A DNA stretch of 64,000 nt from Cymbidium sinense (lineage: Eukaryota > Streptophyta > Magnoliopsida > Asparagales > Orchidaceae). Below the pieces are notes generated by a model that was not told the DNA's origin, searched no databases, and was given only the letters and a program-made list of their open reading frames with translations. The stretch spans positions 26,813,906-26,877,905 of the forward strand of contig CM038221.1 of assembly GCA_021442155.1 (NCBI GenBank). The letters run 5' to 3'. Position numbers and translations under genes: made by a program. Shown here piece by piece: positions 12,858-25,075 of the stretch (within the stretch, counting starts at the first letter, position 1; the number at the start of each line of letters is the position of its first letter).

Positions 12858-13787
12858 AATAGATATTATTAATACATAAATCTTATGGGTGAGATAATAA
12901 ATTATGATTAATCTGAGGGCTTTTATTATTTCGTTAAATACGTAAGTAATTTTTCTGTATAAGTATAGATACTTTAAGGAGGATTCGAACTCGATCCAAA
13001 AAAATTTTAATTATGCTCACTCATTATAATATATTATTTATAACAGTAGTAAAGTCATAAATTATTTTGATATTTTCTATGACATCGATGTTTTTGTCTT
13101 TTCCTGAGGATCCATGTGATATATGGACACAAAATAATATTTTATAAGTAGATTGATTATTATTTATTTATCGATCATAGTATAGTTGCACTTTATTTTT
13201 TATATTTAAATTTATTTTATTAATAATTATAACATCATTCATATCTCAAACAAATGAATTCGAAGCATTATATATATATATATATATATATTTCAATAAA
13301 TATATGAATGCTATTGACCAGCATTGATCCAAATAGAAGCAAAGAGACAATAAAAGTTATAATTAAACAAAAAAAATTTTTTAAAGACGTATATTATCTT
13401 ATAATGTTCACATTTTTATTAATAAAATATTATAAAAGAACTTCTTTAATAAATCACAAATACTTTTAATTACATAAATATTAATCATAAATTAAAAAAT
13501 GATTATGGATCAATTAATGTAAATATAAATTTATTTATATTTTAGAATTTGGATTAATGATTAATACTTAATGACATTATTTGAAAGCATTATTAAAACT
13601 AAAAAAAGATTTATTATTTTCCTAATAATTTTATTCATTCATTTAAGCATTTATTTAATCAATGAGTTCTTGATTATCCTTTTGAGAGCTTATATATTAA
13701 TTAAATCAGTTATATTTCAAATGTATCATCCGTTCAACAAAATAAAAATAAATAAATTAGAAAATTCATGTATTTATTCTTGTGATG

Positions 13788-13844
<57 letters not shown>

Positions 13845-14513
13845 ATTTAAAATGAGCAACTCCCAAAACAAACTTTACATGATTGAGTAAACTCTTGATA
13901 TATGACATTTCATAACAATATAAATGCTTTGATTTGAGAGAAGGTGATGAACATTTTGGAATGGTCTCATGTGAAAGAAAAATTATAAAAAATTATAAAA
14001 AATTGTCAAAATGAAGTAGATGTGTGTGTATATATATATATTGAGTTAAATCGAGCTGAACACGATTTAACGAAAGATTGTTCATATTCGTTTCATTTAT
14101 AAATCGAGCTAGAAATATTTATTTTTGTTCAACTCGTTCAACAAACGAGTCGAACACGAGTTGTTCGTGAACGACAAACTTTTTTGACAGCTCTACTTAG
14201 TTATGTTGCATCACATTTATGACTTTTATCTAGGTAATGAAACAAGAACAAACAAAAACACCCAGTTAAAGATTGCAAATATGGTCATTTTTTGAACAAT
14301 TAAATTGACTAGAGGTATATAACATGCTTGTTTTATTATATGCCAAGTAAATTAATGATTATATTGAGCATGAAAGCATATTTGTAGAGGTACATAGTAA
14401 TGAAAGTTTCCCTCTTGCATTTCTGAAGTGCTATGGTAGAGATCTTCAAGAAATTAAACTATAGAAGAATCTTCTAAATAAATCAGGGTGAGAGAATATT
14501 ATCTCAGACATTA

Positions 14514-14695
14514 GAGCTCAGTGGTGTGCTCTAATGCAAGAATCAGGATCAAAAATGAGAGAAGAAGGCTTCATTACCCTGCAAGCAAGAGATTATGGAT
14601 TCATGATCATATATTTCTCTTGCTTGTAGGGTAATAACTAATAAAGTCTTCTTCTCCAATTTTAATCGATTCTTGCATTCAACATCACTAACCTC
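14514..14695. repeat. Foldback (inverted repeat), copy B
   Basis: The left arm begins GTGGTGTGCTCTAATGCAAG (14521) and runs to AAGCAAGAGA (14592). The right arm runs from TCTCTTGCTTGTAGGGTAAT (14616) to about 14695. This copy keeps the outer left arm but has lost part of the outer right arm; copy A is the reverse. Taken together, the ancestral arms were about 75-80 bases. Confidence 0.8.
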
Positions 14696-14863
14696 TATTT
14701 GCTAATATTTATAATTATTCACTCACTAGCTAAAAAAATTTGTATATTTTTCATATAAATAAGTATTGCTTTTTACTCATAAGAAAATGATTAAAATATT
14801 ATCTCAAATAAAGCCTAGAATTTAAGGACCAACACAATATCTTGCTCTTCGATCCCAAAAAAG

Positions 14864-14900
<37 letters not shown>

Positions 14901-15909
14901 AATTCATCTCTTCTTGAAGATTTTTAAAGCTTTTTTATCTTATTAATTTAATCTTAAGATGGGAAATAGATGAAAAAGCTATGAGATTGAATATTGCATT
15001 CGAAATTTAGCTATTATCTAATACCATAATCTATATCAAAAGAGTTGATTGTAAAGGTGTTTCATCTTAGGTGATTGCATGAGGGATTGTGCCAAAACCT
15101 TTAAAGTGTATTCTTTAGAATTATGAATATTATGTGGATAAAATTAGAGCTCAATATGGGTTAATTTAATATTCAAGATGATGAATAAAGATAAAATATC
15201 CATTAAATTTACTATTCTAATCAAAATTTATATAACTTTGATAATAGATATTCTAATTATAACGAGAAATGATTGGAGAATTTTTTTATATATGTAATAC
15301 ATTCTCTCAAAATTAAAGTTATCAAAAATATTTTTTTATTTTTAGGGTGTATATGATGGCATTCTGTGGAAACAACATTAATAACTCGATATCTTTTTAT
15401 TATAAATATTGTGATCATTTTTATTGAGAGATTGACATTATATAGATTATTCCCATTAATAATAGATCAATTTTGCTTAATGAATTTAATGTTTAATCTC
15501 TTTTTTTTATGAAGATACTTTTAACCCTCTTTTAAATAGTGGAAGTGATAATATTGAAATTAATCTCTATTTCTTTAAGTTATTGAATAATTTTTACCAC
15601 TAAAGGTGTTTTAAATTTTGAATCTCTATTAGAATGTTAGATATGTTTGCATTTAATGAGATGTAATTAGAGGACTCGTGTTGTAGATTATTAAATCTGA
15701 TGAAAAAGGCGCATTTTATCTCCTTAATACTCTATCTTTGTTTTATATAGGTCAATTAAATTCTTATTATAAATTTTTGAATTTATTTGAAAATTGTTCA
15801 AACTACTTTTTGATGGACACTAATAATTTTGTCATCAATAATTTGTACTTGGATTCAATGAATAATAAAAGTGTAGAAGTATATTATCTCTCACACTATT
15901 AAAAATGAA

Positions 15910-16155
15910 GATTTACATACATACCATATAATTCTTATGCATTTACATATCTAACACATAAAGTTAGATATTTACCTATCTAACACTTTTCGATACTTTA
16001 AAAGGTGCATTTCACTTTTAAAAAGTGAGTGATGATGATATTTTTAATGTGATATTGAAGATTATTGTGTTATTATATATATATATATATAAATATTGAA
16101 GTTTAGGTGTTAGATATGTAAAATACATAAGAATTGTGAGCTATGTATGTAAATC
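15910..16155. mobile_element. ~245-bp TIR element (MITE), copy B
   Basis: The same family and position as the element at 9124-9366. The left arm starts GATTTACATACATACCATAT and the right arm ends CTATGTATGTAAATC. It was therefore present before the 6.7-kb unit was duplicated. Confidence 0.75.
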
Positions 16156-16936
16156 TCTCTATTGAAAAGTGAAATGATCTAAGATGGAATCCTTCAAAAA
16201 CACCTTACAAGAAAGATTTACTCTTAAAATCTAATGCATCTTTGAAGATAATCATTAAGTATATCTTAATAGTCTCTCTTTTATTTTGGAGAATCCTAAA
16301 AAAGATGAGTCTTTAATATTTTTTAAATATCTTTAATAAACTATTTGACGAAAAAGCCTAGCACGATCAATGAGGTTTTGGATGACCCTATTGATACAAG
16401 AGTAGAATTAAGTGTGGACTTGACTATTAAGCTTAGTGAGGAATATATGCCAATGAATTGCATCAATATGCTTATAAGAATTAGAGGTTCCATCAAAAAG
16501 AGTTAATATTAGATAACATAAAGTCTATTGGATTGAGCTAATAGAGAATATTATCAATTGGAGACAAAAATTTTTGGTGAGGACTAAGTTGACTCTTATT
16601 TATCAAAAAAATAATAATTTCTTCTAAAAATGGTGTCAACTCATCACTTATCACAACACAATAGGCATTAATAAGACAAAGTTAATTTAGGTCTACCAAG
16701 GCTAGCAAATTTTGTAATGAAATTTGTGTTTGGTCAAATAAAATTTTCAATGATGCGCCCAGATGACAAGTGTATAAATAGTATCATTTTAGTAGTTAGA
16801 TAGATAATAAAATTTGAATATAATAGTATTGAAAAAATGTCTCCTCATCTTAAATCAAGTCAATTATCTTTAAAAAAATAATATTATGTTTATTATGATT
16901 AATAAGTACACCATTTACAAAGAAATATTACCCAAC

Positions 16937-17959
16937 TATTCATATATTATCTCTCTTGATGCACACCATAAAAGTTCTCTCTGTGTATACATTTTTAAAA
17001 TGCTCGCCCCTATTTAAGTAATTCTCATGTGACCTACTGCTACTCCTCACGAGAGGATTCTCCAAAGTCAAACCTAGTGATCATGGCAAATTCAATCATG
17101 ATAAATACATTGCTATTTTCTCTAATATTAAACATAATAAAGTAGCACTTATTATTCTCCTCATCAACTATCCCTCAGCAATAGTTAATGAATCAGGGCC
17201 CAAAAAAATTGCATCTCAAGAGCTTTAAAGATTTGATAAGATATGAATCTTTAGCCTTACAAATGATGTCAAAAACCTTGATCTATTTATCCAATTTTTC
17301 CATCACACCTTTTGCTCTCTATGTGAATTGAGCATTATAATATATCTTTATTATATTATTAGAATAGGCATTTACATACCATAATTTAAATGAGCAAAGT
17401 GATATACTAATAATTGATTAGTTTGATAGTTATTATTTGCGACTCTAATCAAATCACAATTGAATAATCTTCGAATAGTGATCATATCATTGTTTGCTTC
17501 ATATTTATTCATGATTCAAATAATCCTCAAACCACATTAAAATCATTACTAAAAAAAATACTTGAACTATGATCAAACTTGTTCAAATATCTTTGATCAT
17601 ATTTTGAAGATAGTTCTATCAAGATTCAATTATTTTTCATTAATGATTTGAAAGTGGTTCGAAGATTATTAAAATAATGAAAGAAGATAGTATGAGCATG
17701 ATATGATAATTGTTAAAATAATGTTTAATTATGATTTGAAGACTATTCAATCATATTTTAATCATGCTTTGATGATTATTTGAATTATAATTAAAAAATG
17801 ATTATATGATAGTTTGATCATGGTATGATAATTGCTTAAAAATTATTTGATCAATATTTGATTTAATCTTAACTTAAAGATTGAGATGGCAACAAAATGG
17901 TTCCAACAAATTCCTAACATGTAAAATGATAACTACTGAATTTTAGATTTAAGATTTAG
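16937..17959. other. AT-rich spacer, no gene seen
   Basis: No coding signal is visible. About 17440-17880 has scattered short inverted phrases (AATAATCTTCGAA near 17464 against TTCGAAGATTATT near 17658, and many GATTTGAAGA/TGATCATA variants). These suggest a decayed foldback or low-complexity repeat, but no clean ends can be set. Confidence 0.4.
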
Positions 17960-17964
17960 AGAAC
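17960..17964. other. Left target-site duplication of the outer element
   Basis: AGAAC directly precedes the TG of the left LTR. The identical AGAAC directly follows the CA of the right LTR at 61276-61280. A perfect 5-bp duplication fixes both ends of the outer retrotransposon. Confidence 0.9.
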
Positions 17965-18862
17965 TGTTGCATGCTAGAAAACTAGTTGTGGTAGAGTGAA
18001 AGTTTATGCCTTAGCCTTGTTATGAAATCCAGCACACACACGGGTATTTAAAGAGTGAACAAGAAAATTCCAAAAATTTTTACGTGGAAAAACCTCAAAA
18101 AGAGGGAAAAATCACGAGGCCTAGCCCAGTAAGAATCTTTCACTATGTATTTGTTTCAGAGTACAAAATTTTTTGATAATGGGATTACAAAATTGTACAT
18201 GAGAAGGGCTGATAATGAGAATCTGAGAATCATATAATAGCAACTATATAGTCACGTTTAGGTTGTAATAGTTGCTAGTGGTAGCAAATGATGATGAACT
18301 GTGGGGATCAGTAACTGACGATGAAGGTCGTCATGATGGTGACCAACGGAGAATGACGACGGCAAGGATTAGCGGCGGCGGCCGGCGGCGATGGTTGACA
18401 ACTATCAAGTGGTGGCATGATTGTGCTTGGAGGATTTTCAAGCTATAGAGCTCTCTCCTCTCTCTTGCTTGCCCCCCCTCCGCCCCCCACTCATATGAGG
18501 AATGAGAGGCTATTTATAGATTGGAGGAGTAGTGTCTTTGTAAATACATGCAAAATCTGAACCACTCCACTTCATCGGACGGCTCAGAATGATTCCTTTT
18601 ATCATTTGATGTATTTTCAGTATTTGAATGCTCAAACAAAATCGGAATTATAAGATCTTGGGCTTGTTAGATTCGGCTCGTCAAGATGCTCGATTTGACT
18701 ATAAACACTCCATGCTTAAGAGCTATTTATGGATTTAACTGATATCCTAAAGTTTCAAATGATATTTTAAGTGCTTGATCTCGACTAGTTTCAACTGAGG
18801 ATCAACTTACTTTTGACATCAAGATTTGTGCTTCGACTAGTAGAATTTTCAGTGTCATATCA
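17965..18862 (-). repeat. 3' LTR of the outer element (898 bp)
   Basis: It runs from TGTTGCATGCTAG to GTGTCATATCA and matches 60416-61275 over its whole length, with visible substitutions (about 6 in the first 50 bases). Read on the minus strand, a TATA box (TATAAATA, complement of 18511-18518) supports a promoter in the same orientation as gag-pol. A CGG/GGC-rich patch lies at about 18350-18400. Confidence 0.92.
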
Positions 18863-19037
18863 GTTGTCCTCTATTTTTGGATGACTTTATCTCAAGCATC
18901 CAAAAATATTTATGCATATACTTGAAAATAGCAAATTCTTCAATGAAATTTGCCGGTCCATTAACCATACATTTTGAGAGAGCAGATCTTCATCTGAGCA
19001 TAAGATTATGATTACGAAAGCAGGTGCAAGGCCACAG
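18863..19037 (+). pseudogene. 5' fragment of the outer element's antisense gene
   Basis: This 175-bp piece lies between the outer 3' LTR and the Ogre LTR. Its plus-strand frame ends ...SSSEHKIMITKAGARPQ at 19037. The frame to the right of the Ogre element resumes with PQFDRACSPPSGYF at 52629, and CCACAG is present at both edges. This is what is expected if the Ogre element inserted into an exon of the antisense gene. Confidence 0.6.
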
Positions 19038-19406
19038 ATGTGTGCGGGTACGCGTGAATGCAAGATTTTGGAGTTATGAACCCATCTGGGCACTTACAAG
19101 TGCTTGTAGGCATCCAGTGCTTTCAGCGCCATGTCTCGCGCAGCTCATGGGTGGCCGCGGGCACTTGAGCTGATCAGCGCCGAGTGCGCTGGAATTGACG
19201 GCGGGGCGTTATGGCGGCGAAGCGGCCCGAAGCGTGAGCGGCCAGCGGCATGAACCTTGAGTGCTGGCGAGAAGCTGATTGCGTGAGCATTACCGTAAAC
19301 CGTGCTGATGAGGATATTTTTGTCCGTTTTTGTCTATTTTTTGCGATTTTGAGCGATTTTAAGCCATTTTTTTGGATTTTTGATATTTTTGCCCCTATAA
19401 GGGGTC

Positions 19407-19414
19407 TATAAAAA
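19407..19414 (+). promoter_or_regulatory. TATA box in the Ogre 5' LTR
   Basis: TATAAAAA lies just upstream of a strongly conserved block (CCCTAGGGCCAAGGGAGAAG) shared with the right LTR, where TATAAAAA is at 45361-45368. Transcription would start about 30 bases downstream. U3 is then only a few hundred bases long and R/U5 about 6.9 kb. Confidence 0.65.
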
Positions 19415-19494
19415 TCCCCCTAGGGCCAAGGGAGAAGGCACACTTCTCATGTGCTCTAGTGCTTCTCTTCTTCTTAAGTGAAGATCGCTCGAAG

Positions 19495-19840
19495 GTGATC
19501 AAGACCCATAGTTCATACGGCAAGGCTCTAGTTTTTCCTCAAAAGAGGTGTCAAGCCCACGTTAGACCGGCGGGTTATCAAAACAGTTCATACGAAGGCT
19601 CCAGTTTTCCCTCGAAAGAGGTGTCACCCTCGGACCGGCCAGGTTTATCAAGACCCGTAGTTCATCGGCAAGGCTCCAATTTTCCCTCGAAGAGGTGTCA
19701 ACCTCATCGGACCGGATTTGGAGGCGATCAAGACCCGTAGTTCATATGGCAAGGCTCCAGTTTTCCCTTGAAAGAGGTGTCAACTGACCTCGTCGGACCG
19801 ACCGGGTTTGGAGGCGATCAAGACCCGTAGTGAGAAATTG
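19495..19840 (+). repeat. 90-bp tandem array in the 5' LTR (~4 units)
   Basis: Units start GATCAAGACCCGTAGTTCAT, with CGGCAAGGCTCCAGTTTTCC and AGAGGTGTCAACTGACCTCG inside. The units in this LTR have lost bases irregularly. The right LTR keeps the exact 90-base period. Confidence 0.85.
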
Positions 19841-19857
19841 GATTTCTTGAAACTTAA

Positions 19858-20308
19858 ATGGATGGTTCAATGGCTGATAATTGCCAAGATGGTGGAGAAG
19901 CGATAATTAGGAGCCGTCATTTGAACGACTCAGAAAGTTTGACAGGTAATTTCAGAGCATCATTGGGGAGGAATAGTTTCTCTTTCTTTTTTTTTTCGAA
20001 CTCACATGTATGCATATCCTTTTCGTTAGATCATAGATGAAAATTTCTAGCCCAAGCTGTCCGTGAGCGACAAAGTTAGAAAAGGGTATGCCCAAGTATT
20101 AAAATTCTCAGATTTTTATCATTTTCCCCCCTCTTTACTTATTCATTATGTATTTTCACAGGATGACGGTCGTAAGAAAACCCATAGCGTGGCAGCTACA
20201 GACGATATACCATCCCTTGTCAGAAATTTTATTTCCCTAATGAGTTGGTGGCTATTGTTGCCAAAAGGTCTGTATTGACATACAACTATATGCCACTTGA
20301 AATTAAAT
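19858..20308 (+). pseudogene. Degenerate copy of the LTR-encoded three-exon ORF
   Basis: Homologous to 45852-46359. The start (MDGSMADNCQDGG) is kept. Exon 2 has acquired stops, the second donor site is deleted, and part of exon 3 is missing (the right LTR has ITADSLMVFRR there). This copy cannot encode the product. Confidence 0.6.
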
Positions 20309-22465
20309 AAATAAAGTAGGGTTTAAAACCCCCCTAATCGCAGTTGAAATCAATTAAATTCGCTTTGACTTGAAAATTCGACTTTGTAATGCGCCTGAAA
20401 TATCAAAATTAATTGTATAAAAAATATTGAATCAATTAATGACCAATTAAATAATAAAAATTAATTTTTTAATGAAATTATGTGCATATCAAAGTCGGGA
20501 AGCCTCGACGATGTTCTAATGACTTCCGTTCGTGAAATTGATATTGTCATTGTCGCTGAAACGTCGAAATCTATCAAACGATACTTTCCGTGATCGATTC
20601 GGCAAAGTGTGCTTAAACGTCGATCAATTCGAACGTGGCGTCGTACAATTTAAACCTAATTTCACTTCGACTGTCACCGATGTTGCCTAAACGATCTCCG
20701 ATCGCAAAATCGATCGCACTGTTGCGTTCGGCACACCAGAAACAACTAAAATTAACACCCATATTATTAGGGTTTATTGCATAAAATAAATTTCTCAAAA
20801 TCGATGCGAAAATGATATTAGTGAATAACTAAAGTAATTAACGACTGCATAATCCCTCTTAATTTCCTAATCCCCTCTAATTCTTATCCTAAATCGGCCG
20901 CCCAACTCACCTGATTAAAATTTCCCACACGTTTTGGCGGTTTAGGCTAATCGAAGATGCGGTGAAAAGGCGAAGAAACTCGGTCTCACTCCTCTCGCAC
21001 AACTCTCGCATGGCACCCTCTCTGGTGATTCTTCCTCCCCCTCCTCTGCTGCGTTCGGTCTCCTCTCTCTCACGATTCTTCCTTCCTCTCTTTCGTCTGT
21101 CACGCACAGTGAAGAACTCGAATAGAACCGTGAACCCTAGCTGACCCGGTTCCTTTGCTTAAGCCAACTGAAACCCTTCTCCTCCCTTTTCTTAGCATTC
21201 GATACTTCCAGGTCATCTCTTTCTAACCCTAAGCTTATTTCCATATGTTTGGGTATTTTGAAAGTTGGGGTTTTATTACATACGCCATATCTTATGCTTG
21301 AATGATGTTGAAAAGTTTTCCCTTAAAAGATTTGGGATGATGTATGGCCCAAATCCCATTTTTCTTGCTGTTTTCTCTTGACTATGGATACCTACATTTT
21401 TATTGTTGCTGGAAATGATCTCTTCATAGCAAAGTTTATGCTGGTTATCCTTCTATTTTGAGTTTAAAGTTGAAATCTAAAGCTTATAATGAATTTTGAG
21501 ATAGTGTATGGCTCAAATCCTAAGCTATGTGCAAGCTTCCTTCCTGTTTTCATATTAATTTGCTGCTTAATGGATATGATCCTTGCTGAAATTTTTTTTT
21601 TTTTATCTAAGGGAAATCATATCAGTTTATTTTTTAATAGATATAATGCTTGCTGGAAATGTTTTTTTATTTGAGCTAGAATATGGAAATGTGATAAGGA
21701 AGGATGTATGGCCTAAATATCATACTATTTGATGTTCTCCTAGGAATCTCATGCTTCTACCTTGCTTCAATTGGTTTTCTATGAAGGGAATTATACATAT
21801 ATCATGCCTCTTTCATATACAAATTGAAATTTGAAATTAAAAAAGAGGGGTTTTCAAATATTGCATGGCTCAAATCCTAGGCTCTAATGCCATTTTGCTT
21901 ACTGTTTCCTATGGATTTCATTCATTTAGTCTCTTGCACATGCTTAGCTTGAAATCTGAAATTAAAAAGAGGGATTTTCAAGTATTGCATGGTTTGAATC
22001 CTAGGCCCTAATGTCATGTTGCTTGTTGTTTCCTATGGATATCTATGCTTTTATCTTGCTGAAAATAATTTCTGCATGGGGTAGAAAATGGAATTCCTAA
22101 GATAAATGCAAGTATTTCTTATCCTTAACCCTATGTTCTTATCACTCGGAGGAAGTAATGTTTGCTGAAATTTTCTTTCTTACCTACAAAAAAATATGAT
22201 GAAATTTGAAATTTAAAAGCATAGAAGGGCTTGGGTGTTGTAAAACTCCAAAATCTGAAATTCTAAAATCTGAAATTATTTGCTTTCCTTTATGGGTTTC
22301 ATTCTTGTTAATTTGCTTAAATCAATTCTTGATGATACATTGTGCAAAATCTTGTGAAAGGAGGAAAGGAATGATTGGCTTTTGAGATTAGTCCCTACTT
22401 GTATACTTGCCTATTTCTATCATTTGATATCTTATTAATAGGGAAATTTGTTATGCTATGCTAAT
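20309..22465 (+). other. LTR interior without a recognisable gene
   Basis: Conserved in the right LTR. An AATAAATAAAG phrase lies at about 20305. A CT-rich block at about 20980-21200 (GTGAACCCTAGCTGACCCGG, then TCTTAGCATTCGATACTTCC) looks like the 5' leader of a plant gene. Several diverged ~130-bp phrases around 'ATGGCTCAAATCCTA' recur between about 21300 and 22030. Confidence 0.5.
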
Positions 22466-22890
22466 CCATACACGCCTTTCTTGGCGTGGTGGGCAAATAA
22501 ATTTTCGGCCGCGATCTCTCACGACACCTACCATACACGCCTTTCTTGGCATGGTGGGAAGGCATAGTCTCTCGAAGTAGCCCCCTATGTGGGGATGACG
22601 TTGGGAGGATGCCGAAAATTTTGGTAAACAAAAATGTGAAAAATTCCTAAGTGCTCGAAAAGGAAGGTATGTGCATATGTTTATTCATGCTTAGTTTATT
22701 CATCATACCATATGACAATTACAATATGCTAACCCATACACGCTTTTCTTGGCATGGTGGGCAAATAAATTTTCAACCGTGGTGTCTCACGACACCTACC
22801 ATGCACGCCTTTCTTGGCGTGGTGGGAAGGCCTAGTCCCCCGAAGCAGCCCCCATATGCAGGGATGATGCCAGGAGGCTGCCAAAATTTT
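22466..22890 (+). repeat. Hairpin-bearing ~265-bp repeats in the 5' LTR (2 units)
   Basis: Each unit has two stem-loops of the form CACGCC-TTTCTT-GGCGTG (some with one mismatch), then GTCTCTCACGACACCTACCA between them, and ends in GGATGACG...GGGAGG. Stem changes such as GGCATG are seen. The right LTR carries three units (48478-49180). Confidence 0.8.
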
Positions 22891-24610
22891 TGATAAAAAA
22901 AAGAATAGGTGAAATGCTTAAGTTATTATCTGATTTTTCATGTCATACATGTGTATTTATACTTCAACTTCGTATCATGCAAGCTATCCTATTATATGAC
23001 ACTTGTGACATGTATTGATTAATTCTTATCTCAATTTCTACTTAGCTTGACATGCTATGAGATATTGGATTTGTGTACATAAGTTTAGTATGCCATCTAC
23101 TTTTACTTTACTTGCTCATTTTTACAATGATCTATACACATTCATAAGGCATGGTAAAAAAAAAATAGAAGAAGAAATGTGGATTAAACTTGTAAATGTG
23201 GTATGACATCTACTATGAAAATGTCAAATTAGAAAATGTCAACTTGGAAAGAACTTACAAGTCAAAGTGGCACAAATTGACTCCTTTTGCAAGTTAGAAG
23301 ACTTAGACTTGTAGTATGTTTTGTTAGGGAGAAGAGAAAAGTAGGAAAGTAAGGTTTCATGTGAGGTGAATCCTCTCTTATTTATATGTCTCCTTAAGCT
23401 TCTCCTCTTGTTATTAATTTTTATGACATTGGCACATGTTTGTTCTTTGTCATGAGTTTGCATGCAAGGAAATGAACCCAATTTCATGCCACATGTCACA
23501 TATCACATGCACATGCATGTGAGAAAATTTTGAATTCTCCTTTGTCATTTACCTTTAATGATTATATGACAAAAATATGAGTTTAAGAAAGATTAACTCT
23601 CTTTTTGTCACTTTCTTTTAAAAATATATCACATGCATTTCTATCTTTTGCCATTTGTCTTTTAGAGACATGTGGCATGCTCTTATACATCTTTATCATT
23701 TCCTTTAATGCCATATGACAAAAAAAATTTGGATTTGAGGGGGAAAATAAACTCTCTTTTTGCCAGATCTTCTTAATAAAATTTGATGGGTACTTGTGCC
23801 CCTTTTGTCATGAGCTTGCATGTGAAGGAGGTGAATTTTAATTAATCCACTTATCTCTTAATGACATATAACATCTACTCATGTCTTTGTCTTGTCCTCC
23901 CCCTTATTAAGAGAAAATATGGGCTATGGATCATAGTATTATGGGCTACTTTTTATTCATTTGGAAAAAATAAAAAATATATATATATAGAAAGAAGGCC
24001 CACTTAGAATTAATGTACTCCTTCTCTATATGAGGGGATTCATTACTTTATACTTGATCAAATGGGCTCCTAAAGTGATTTATTTCAGTCTCTTTCCCTT
24101 GCTGATTTATTATATAAGAAGAGGATTTTTAGCCCAAATAATATTAATATCATGCCTCTAAATAAATGCCTATGTTTATCTTGGATCCATTACATTACAC
24201 TTGATCAAATAGGTCCTTAAAGTGTTCAATTTCAGCCCCTATTGCTTGCTAATTTGGTGCATAAAAAGAGGTATTTGGCTTAAATGGGGTTCATAATATA
24301 CTCTTAAATAAAAGGATATTTGGCTAATCTTTATCTTACATTAATGACATTACACTTGATTAAATGGGCTTTTAAAGTGTTCAATTACAGCCCATATTGC
24401 TTGCTGATTTGTCACATAAATGAGAGTGTTCGAGCCTAAATAATGTTCATATCATACCCCTAGATGAATTTCAATCCCTATCTTGTATCAATGATGCTAT
24501 ACTTGATCAAATTGATAACCAAAATGTTAAACTTCAGCCCTTGTGTTTGGTGAATGGTTACTTAAAAGATGGTATTGCTCGCTGATCAATTACTAAAGGA
24601 AAAGTATTTA

Positions 24611-25075
24611 ACACATCTCGGTTTGGTCTTCGGACCAGGTCCGGGTGAACAAAACCCAAAAATCCCATATCAAAACTCATACTTGCATTACATCATATCA
24701 AATTCAATTACCTCAACTTTGGCATTCATATTGTCCATGCAATTTTAAAAGAACAGATACATGTATGTATGTTGAAGTATTCAATAGACCAAATATCTAG
24801 AAAGACATGTAATCCAAATGCAAGATAAATATAAAAGAATAGATGCTACACATCCCAGTTTGGTCTTCGGACAGGGTTCGGGTCAACAAAACTCAAAAAT
24901 CAAAACTTACGATTTGACATTTAAACTTCAACTTAGACATCTTAATGTTCATGCAATTTTAAAAGAACAGATACTTGTATGTATGTTGAAGTGATTATTA
25001 AGTCAAATATAAAAGAACAGATGTTACACATCCCGGTTTGGTCTTCGGACCGGGTCCAGGTTAACAAAACCTAAA
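24611..25075 (+). repeat. Three dispersed repeats with GGTC-TTCG-GACC stem-loops, 5' LTR
   Basis: CACATCCCGGTTTGGTCTTC-type repeats occur at about 24611, 24850 and 25028, each ending in GG(T/C)-AACAAAA. The hairpin GGTC-TTCG-GACC is perfect at 24625-24636 and 25040-25051, and has one mismatch at 24862-24873. G-T pairs can extend the stem. Confidence 0.75.

Larger units (their letters stand above)
10240..16936. repeat. Copy B of the tandemly duplicated ~6.7-kb AT-rich unit
   Basis: Homologous to copy A throughout. It differs mainly by indels in AT and poly-A runs and by a better preserved GC-rich patch near the left end (about 10300-10385) that includes the palindrome GCGGTGGCGCCACCGC. The end is near 16936, where copy A runs into the 16-bp array and copy B runs into unrelated sequence (CCCAACTATTC). 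No gene is recognised. The two copies preserve an AT-rich ORF of about 83-94 codons (6813-7064 and 13571-13855), but it ends in microsatellite and has no coding signature. Confidence 0.9.

Noticed and set aside
19039..19050. TGTGCGGGT shared by Ogre LTR starts and the 14-bp viral flanks
   Set aside because: A nine-base match in unrelated contexts. The viral flank lies inside integrase coding sequence, so coincidence is likelier than a link.
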